From a virus, in the IMG/VR virus record IMGVR_UViG_3300044640_002987, positions 1-24,404 of that record: 24,404 nucleotides of DNA. One strand, given 5' to 3'. The notes beneath the pieces were generated by a model, which did not search any database, had not been told where the DNA came from, and worked only from the letters and a program-made list of their open reading frames with translations. Position numbers and translations under genes: made by a program. This document shows positions 20,641-24,404 of the stretch, in pieces; the stretch's first letter is position 1; each line of letters opens with the position of its first letter.

Positions 20641-20994
20641 ATGAGACGGTACCTGGCTATTTTTTTGCTGGTGTTGTTGCCCTTGCAGTTCAGCTGGGCA
20701 GCAGTTGCTAGCTATTGCCAGCACGAAACTGTTGAAACTGTTGAGCATCCGGGTCACCATAGCCATGTAAATGCGTCAGATGACCACCAAGAGACCCACA
20801 AAAATTCTTCTCAATCCGCAGGCATGGACCATGACTGTGCCACTTGTCATATGGGTTGTACAGCTGCTCTGACCAGCGATATGAGTCCGACTACAGTAGC
20901 GACCTCTAACAATCACCCACTTCACCTTCAGGCCTTTCCTTCTCCGCTTTCAAGAGAACGTCCTGAACGGCCTAAATGGCCCGTGCTTGCCTGA
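20641..20994 (+). CDS. czcI: CzcI-family periplasmic metal-resistance protein
   Basis: 117 aa. Signal peptide MRRYLAIFLLVLLPLQFSWA, then VASYCQHETVE, a His-rich stretch (HPGHHSHVNASDDHQ) and a C-x2-C pair in CATCHMGC, ending ERPERPKWPVLA. Start, Cys pair and tail match CzcI from Cupriavidus czc clusters. It is a small periplasmic protein that modulates czcCBA expression; the mechanism is unclear. First gene of the plus-strand czc cluster, 152 bases before czcC. Confidence 0.88.
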   Translation: MRRYLAIFLLVLLPLQFSWAAVASYCQHETVETVEHPGHHSHVNASDDHQETHKNSSQSAGMDHDCATCHMGCTAALTSDMSPTTVATSNNHPLHLQAFPSPLSRERPERPKWPVLA

Positions 20995-21146
20995 TCGGCG
21001 AGCCTCGGGTTTCCTTACCTCTTTCTCTTTTCGAATCCCCTGTGTGCGGGTGATCATGACGCTTTGTGCGTTGTGTGTCATCGCCTAGCGACGTGTTGTC
21101 GCTGCTCGCTGATCTCCTTGGATGTTTTCACCATTGGAGATTAGTT
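20995..21146. other. czcI-czcC gap with a small hairpin
   Basis: Non-coding leader before czcC. One hairpin, AGCGAC-gtgtt-GTCGCT at 21087-21103, is not followed by a U-run. No promoter stands out, so czcC is probably read through from czcI, or the hairpin tunes expression between them. Confidence 0.3.
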
Positions 21147-22415
21147 ATGAGTTTGAACAAAAAAAGATCGACACCGATTCGTTTCGTGCTGTCGGTCATG
21201 ACCCTGAGTGGCTTGGTGCTGACGGCCCAAGCTCAAGGCACATCCGCTGGAGCGTTGAGTGGACCGGTGTCCTTGAAAGATGTTTTTCATACTGCATGGC
21301 AACGGCAGCCCGAGGCGCATGCGCTTCAATCCCGTCGCGATGCCGCGCAGGCACAAGCCAAAGCTGCTTCGATGCTGTCACCCGAGCCGCCATCGCTGGA
21401 GATCAGTCAGCGATCAGACCGGATGAGCGGTAACAGCGGTGCTCGAGAAGCCGAGGTGGGTATCGCTGTTCCCATTTGGCTACCTGGGCAACGCACGGCC
21501 AGTGCCAATCTGGCTCAAGCTGAAATCTCGTCAGTTGAGCGCACGCTGCTCGCCTCACAACTGCGGCTTGCTTCTTCCGTAAGGGATGCTTGGTGGGGCT
21601 GGCTGCGAGCTCGCGTCGATACTGAACTGGCGAGCGAACAACTGGTCAATGCACAACGGCTGGCTGCTGATGTTGCCAAGCGAACCAACGCGGGAGATCT
21701 GGCCAAGTCAGACCAGCATCAAGCCGAAGGCGCTGTGGCTGCGGCCCAGGCGCAAGCCGCCCAAGCTCAAGCTGTATCTGCCTCAGCTTTGGCACAAGTG
21801 ATGGCGCTGACAGGCAAGATGGCTCCGCCTGACTTGACAGTCAACGCAGCAGGTGAGCCGACCCCAAGCTCGGGTGCGTCAATTGGCCATCCATTACTGG
21901 CTGAATTGGAAGACCAAATCACTATAGCCGAACGTACGGCTCAGCTGATCAGCACCCAGAAACGATCTAACCCCGAACTCACTGTAGCAACCACCCGTGG
22001 ACGTGGGGCTTTTGGAGAGCGGTACGGCCAGACTGTCTTGGTTGGAATTCGCGTGCCCTTTGGTGCAGGCCCCAGGCATGACGCCCGTATCGCGACAGCA
22101 CAAGCCGAAGCGATAGAAGTGCAGTCAAGGCTGATCCTAGAGAGGGATCGAATCCAAGCTGATCAACGAGGCGCTGCCTCTCGCCTAGATGCCGCACGCA
22201 CCCAACTCGACGCCGCGCAGCGACGAGCCAAGCTAGCCAACGAGTCAAGGGGCTTTTTCGACAAGTCGTTCAGGCTGGGCGAGACGGATCTGCCCACCCG
22301 CTTGCGGGTCGAGGCCGAGGCCACGGAGGCTACTCGACAAGCCGCTCGCAGCCAAATTGACCTGGCAAGCGCCATTTCGGCATGGCGGCAGTCCTTGGGC
22401 TTGCTGCCTGAGTGA
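21147..22415 (+). CDS. czcC: CzcC-type outer-membrane factor (TolC family)
   Basis: 422 aa. Signal peptide to about residue 30 (SVMTLSGLVLTAQAQG). Two repeated outer-membrane-efflux domains follow, rich in long amphipathic helices (LQSRRDAAQAQAKAAS, RDAWWGWLRARVDTELAS, AAARTQLDAAQRRAKLA-like stretch) with LSPEPPSLEIS and VGIRVPFGAG. It forms the outer-membrane channel of the tripartite metal pump. ATG at 21147 with GGAGA upstream; earlier in-frame starts lack a ribosome site. Followed 32 bases later by the small periplasmic protein gene. Confidence 0.92.
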   Translation: MSLNKKRSTPIRFVLSVMTLSGLVLTAQAQGTSAGALSGPVSLKDVFHTAWQRQPEAHALQSRRDAAQAQAKAASMLSPEPPSLEISQRSDRMSGNSGAREAEVGIAVPIWLPGQRTASANLAQAEISSVERTLLASQLRLASSVRDAWWGWLRARVDTELASEQLVNAQRLAADVAKRTNAGDLAKSDQHQAEGAVAAAQAQAAQAQAVSASALAQVMALTGKMAPPDLTVNAAGEPTPSSGASIGHPLLAELEDQITIAERTAQLISTQKRSNPELTVATTRGRGAFGERYGQTVLVGIRVPFGAGPRHDARIATAQAEAIEVQSRLILERDRIQADQRGAASRLDAARTQLDAAQRRAKLANESRGFFDKSFRLGETDLPTRLRVEAEATEATRQAARSQIDLASAISAWRQSLGLLPE

Positions 22416-22447
22416 TGCTGACACCCCTCAAAAATTCAAGGAACACC

Positions 22448-22984
22448 ATGAAACTCATTCATTCAACCGCCGCCGCCCTTATGGCGCTGATATTCACACT
22501 GCTCAGTCCCCTGGCCATGGCTGGCCCCGGTCATGATCATGGCGAAGCTGCGCCACAAGCGCAGGGTATAGCACTGCCGCGTTTCGTGGCAGTTTCAGAG
22601 GATCTGGAAATGGTCGGCATCGTCGATGGCAAACAGTTGACGATTTACCTGGACCGTTTTAGAGACAACAGTCCCGTCAATGATGCCCAAATTGACATTG
22701 ATATTGAAGGCAGCAAATACAAGGCCGAAAAACATGGCGCAGGTGAATACGAAGTCATCCTTAAGGACATGCTCAAGCCTGGCGTCATTGCCATCACCGC
22801 CACCATTCAGGCCGGTGAATTGAACGACTTGCTTGCTGCCGAGCTCGATTTACACGAAGACGAAGAGGAGCCCAGCCATGGTTCTTCTTGGAAAGGCATC
22901 GCCCTGTGGACCGGCGCGGGTTTATTTGCCCTGATCGCTCTGGGCGCGATCGTCCGCACTCGTCAACAAACTCGTACGGCTTAA
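22448..22984 (+). CDS. Small periplasmic protein with His motif and C-terminal anchor (178 aa)
   Basis: Start at the ATG at 22448 with AAGGAA 5 bases upstream. Signal peptide (to about 25, LIFTLLSPLAMA) is followed by GPGHDHGEAAPQ. A beta-rich domain covers about 40-130 (LTIYLDRFRDNSPVNDAQID, GEYEVILKDMLKPG), then an acidic DLHEDEEEPSHG stretch and a C-terminal membrane helix (IALWTGAGLFALIALGAIV) with a basic end. Such genes sit between czcC and czcB in other clusters; function is not established. The mature start resembles that of CzcB, so metal binding and hand-off to the pump is a reasonable inference. Confidence 0.82.
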   Translation: MKLIHSTAAALMALIFTLLSPLAMAGPGHDHGEAAPQAQGIALPRFVAVSEDLEMVGIVDGKQLTIYLDRFRDNSPVNDAQIDIDIEGSKYKAEKHGAGEYEVILKDMLKPGVIAITATIQAGELNDLLAAELDLHEDEEEPSHGSSWKGIALWTGAGLFALIALGAIVRTRQQTRTA

Positions 22985-22996
22985 GGAGCCATCAGC

Positions 22997-24127
22997 ATGA
23001 AAAAAATCAACACTCTAAAAACACGCCAATGGATGGCACTGGCCACGGCTGTGACCCTTGCAGGTGCTGCAATGCCTACATACGCGGGCGAAGGTCATGA
23101 CCATGGCCCAGCGCCTGCGATGGCCAATGCCAATGGCCCACAGCGCATGGCCGATGGCAGCGTGATTTTGCCCAAGCCAGCCCAACGCCAACTCAATGTG
23201 CGCACGCTGGTGGTCGAAACCGCCGAACTGCCACGCGCCTTTGAACTAAATGGTCAGGTGCTGATGGACCCCAACGCAGGGGGTAAAGTCCAACCTATCA
23301 ACGCCGGACGCATTGAACCTGGCCCTAATGGCCTGCCCAACGCAGGGCAAACCGTGAAAAAGGGACAGGTGCTGGCCTACGTAATCAACGGGGTTGCCCC
23401 ACTGGAGCGGTCCAGCCAGACCGCTCAATTGGCCGAATTTCGCGCGGCCAAAGCGCTTGCCGAAAAGCGTTTGGCACGTTTGCGCGAGTTGTCGGACACC
23501 GTGCCACGCAAAGAAGTGGAAGCCGCTGAGAGTGAGGTGCTCAGCTTGACCGAGCGCATGTCGGCCGTCAGTGGTGGCCTCAGCAGCAAGGAAGCACTGG
23601 TAGCGCCCGTTTCTGGCGTGATTGCCTCGGCGCATGTCGTGGCAGGCCAAGTGGTGGACTCACGTGAATTGATTTTCGAAATCGTCGATCCGAAGCGCCT
23701 GCGCATCGAAGCCTTGGCTTTTGATAGCGCTCTGGCCAACAACATCGGCGGTGCTACGTTGGCTGTCGGTGAACAGCGAACGCCACTGTTATTTATCGGT
23801 GCAGCGCGCAGTTTGCGGGAACAAGCGCTGCCGCTGAACTTCCAGGTGCAAAGCCCGGAGCAGCTGGGCTTGGCCGTTGGACAGCCGGTCAAGGTCTATG
23901 TGCAGTCCAAGCAAAAGACGCAAGGCATTGCGGTTCCCCAATCGGCGCTGATGAAAAACGCGACCAACCAGAACGTGGTCTGGGTCAAGTCGGCACCTGA
24001 GCAGTTTGAACCCCGCACGGTGACGTTTGAGCCCCTCGATGGCGCGCGCGTCACGGTGATCTCGGGCTTGAAGTCTGGCGATCGTGTGGCGACCCAGGGT
24101 GCCACGCTTATCAATCAAGTACGTTAA
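22997..24127 (+). CDS. czcB: CzcB-type periplasmic adaptor (membrane fusion protein)
   Basis: 376 aa. Signal peptide to about 30 (MALATAVTLAGAAMPTYA), then His-rich GEGHDHGPAPAM. Barrel-sandwich hybrid halves are LNGQVLMDPNAGGKVQPINA with GQTVKKGQVLAYV, and APVSGVIASAHVVAGQVVDS, around an alpha-hairpin (ERSSQTAQLAEFRAAKALAE). Beta-barrel and membrane-proximal parts end at GDRVATQGATLINQVR. It links CzcA to CzcC. It lacks the long N-terminal extension of Cupriavidus CzcB. ATG at 22997 with AAGGAG 9 bases upstream; 12 bases after the preceding gene. Confidence 0.93.
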   Translation: MKKINTLKTRQWMALATAVTLAGAAMPTYAGEGHDHGPAPAMANANGPQRMADGSVILPKPAQRQLNVRTLVVETAELPRAFELNGQVLMDPNAGGKVQPINAGRIEPGPNGLPNAGQTVKKGQVLAYVINGVAPLERSSQTAQLAEFRAAKALAEKRLARLRELSDTVPRKEVEAAESEVLSLTERMSAVSGGLSSKEALVAPVSGVIASAHVVAGQVVDSRELIFEIVDPKRLRIEALAFDSALANNIGGATLAVGEQRTPLLFIGAARSLREQALPLNFQVQSPEQLGLAVGQPVKVYVQSKQKTQGIAVPQSALMKNATNQNVVWVKSAPEQFEPRTVTFEPLDGARVTVISGLKSGDRVATQGATLINQVR

Positions 24128-24139
24128 AGGGGTCACGAT

Positions 24140-24404
24140 ATGTTCAAGTGGCTACTCGATAACAGCCTAACGAACAGGCTGCTGGTGATCATCGCCAGCG
24201 TCGTTCTGATGGCCTACGGCGCGTTCACGCTCTCGCGCACCCCGGTGGACGTGTTCCCGGACCTCAACAAGCCGACCGTCACGATCATGACCGAAGCGGG
24301 TGGCATGGCCGCCGAGGAGGTGGAGCAGCTCATAACCTTCCCGCTGGAGACGACCATGAACGGTCTGCCCGGCGTGGAGAGCGTGCGCTCAACCTCGTCA
24401 GCCG
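24140..24404 (+). CDS. czcA: CzcA-type HME-RND efflux pump, 5' end only
   Basis: The first 88 codons are visible before the window ends. MFKWLLDNSLTNRLLVIIAS is the first membrane helix; TPVDVFPDLNKPTVTIMTEA and AAEEVEQLITFPLETTMNG are diagnostic of heavy-metal RND pumps (CzcA/CusA group). It is the proton-driven inner-membrane pump of the CzcCBA complex. ATG at 24140 with AAAGGGG upstream, 12 bases after czcB. Which metal it moves cannot be decided from this fragment. Confidence 0.9.
   Translation, partial: MFKWLLDNSLTNRLLVIIASVVLMAYGAFTLSRTPVDVFPDLNKPTVTIMTEAGGMAAEEVEQLITFPLETTMNGLPGVESVRSTSSA

Overview
The window looks like chromosomal DNA of a betaproteobacterium, most likely Burkholderiales and plausibly Comamonadaceae. 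This rests on the GC-rich codon use, the CzcI/CzcC/CzcB/CzcA and CadR/PbrR-type genes, and a phage replication gene set of a kind I know from that order. I could not run a search, so the assignment is by recognition only.

Positions 1 to about 18.7 kb are the early and packaging half of a tailed-phage prophage whose structural genes lie beyond the left edge. From left to right, and mostly on the minus strand, come the large terminase (cut by the window), the P27-type small terminase and an HNH nuclease. A small plus-strand island follows (68 aa protein, 63 aa protein, DUF3489 protein). Then come a ParB-methyltransferase fusion and a RuvC-like resolvase with a DUF6456-like partner. A long minus-strand early operon runs from about 15.9 kb down to 5.7 kb. 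In transcription order it encodes a possible winged-helix protein, a coiled-coil protein, a sigma-factor-like regulator, two unknown proteins, a Sak4-type RecA-like ATPase, a DUF669 ssDNA-binding protein, a coiled-coil protein, a Cas4/RecB-like nuclease, a DEAD/DEAH helicase, a DUF6511-like protein and a primase-polymerase/ATPase. At the right end, on the plus strand, is an integration module of four tightly coupled genes: a 64 aa ORF, DUF2924, a large serine recombinase and an HTH protein. The non-coding gaps of the prophage hold several well-formed palindromes and repeats that look like operators, a candidate origin and a candidate cos site.

The stretch from about 18.71 to 19.0 kb has no gene and probably contains the prophage right boundary. 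To its right is a heavy-metal resistance locus. A CadR/PbrR-type MerR regulator diverges from a CDF-family transporter and a DUF3703 gene across a classic 19-bp-spacer MerR promoter. Then comes a plus-strand czc cluster: czcI, czcC, a small His-rich membrane-anchored periplasmic protein, czcB and the first 88 codons of czcA, cut by the right edge. Together these would sense Cd/Pb/Zn-type cations, move them from cytoplasm to periplasm (CDF), and expel them across the outer membrane through an HME-RND tripartite pump.

The least explained parts are the integration module with its repeat-rich promoter, the phage sigma-like factor with a paired palindrome upstream, and the plus-strand small-gene island.
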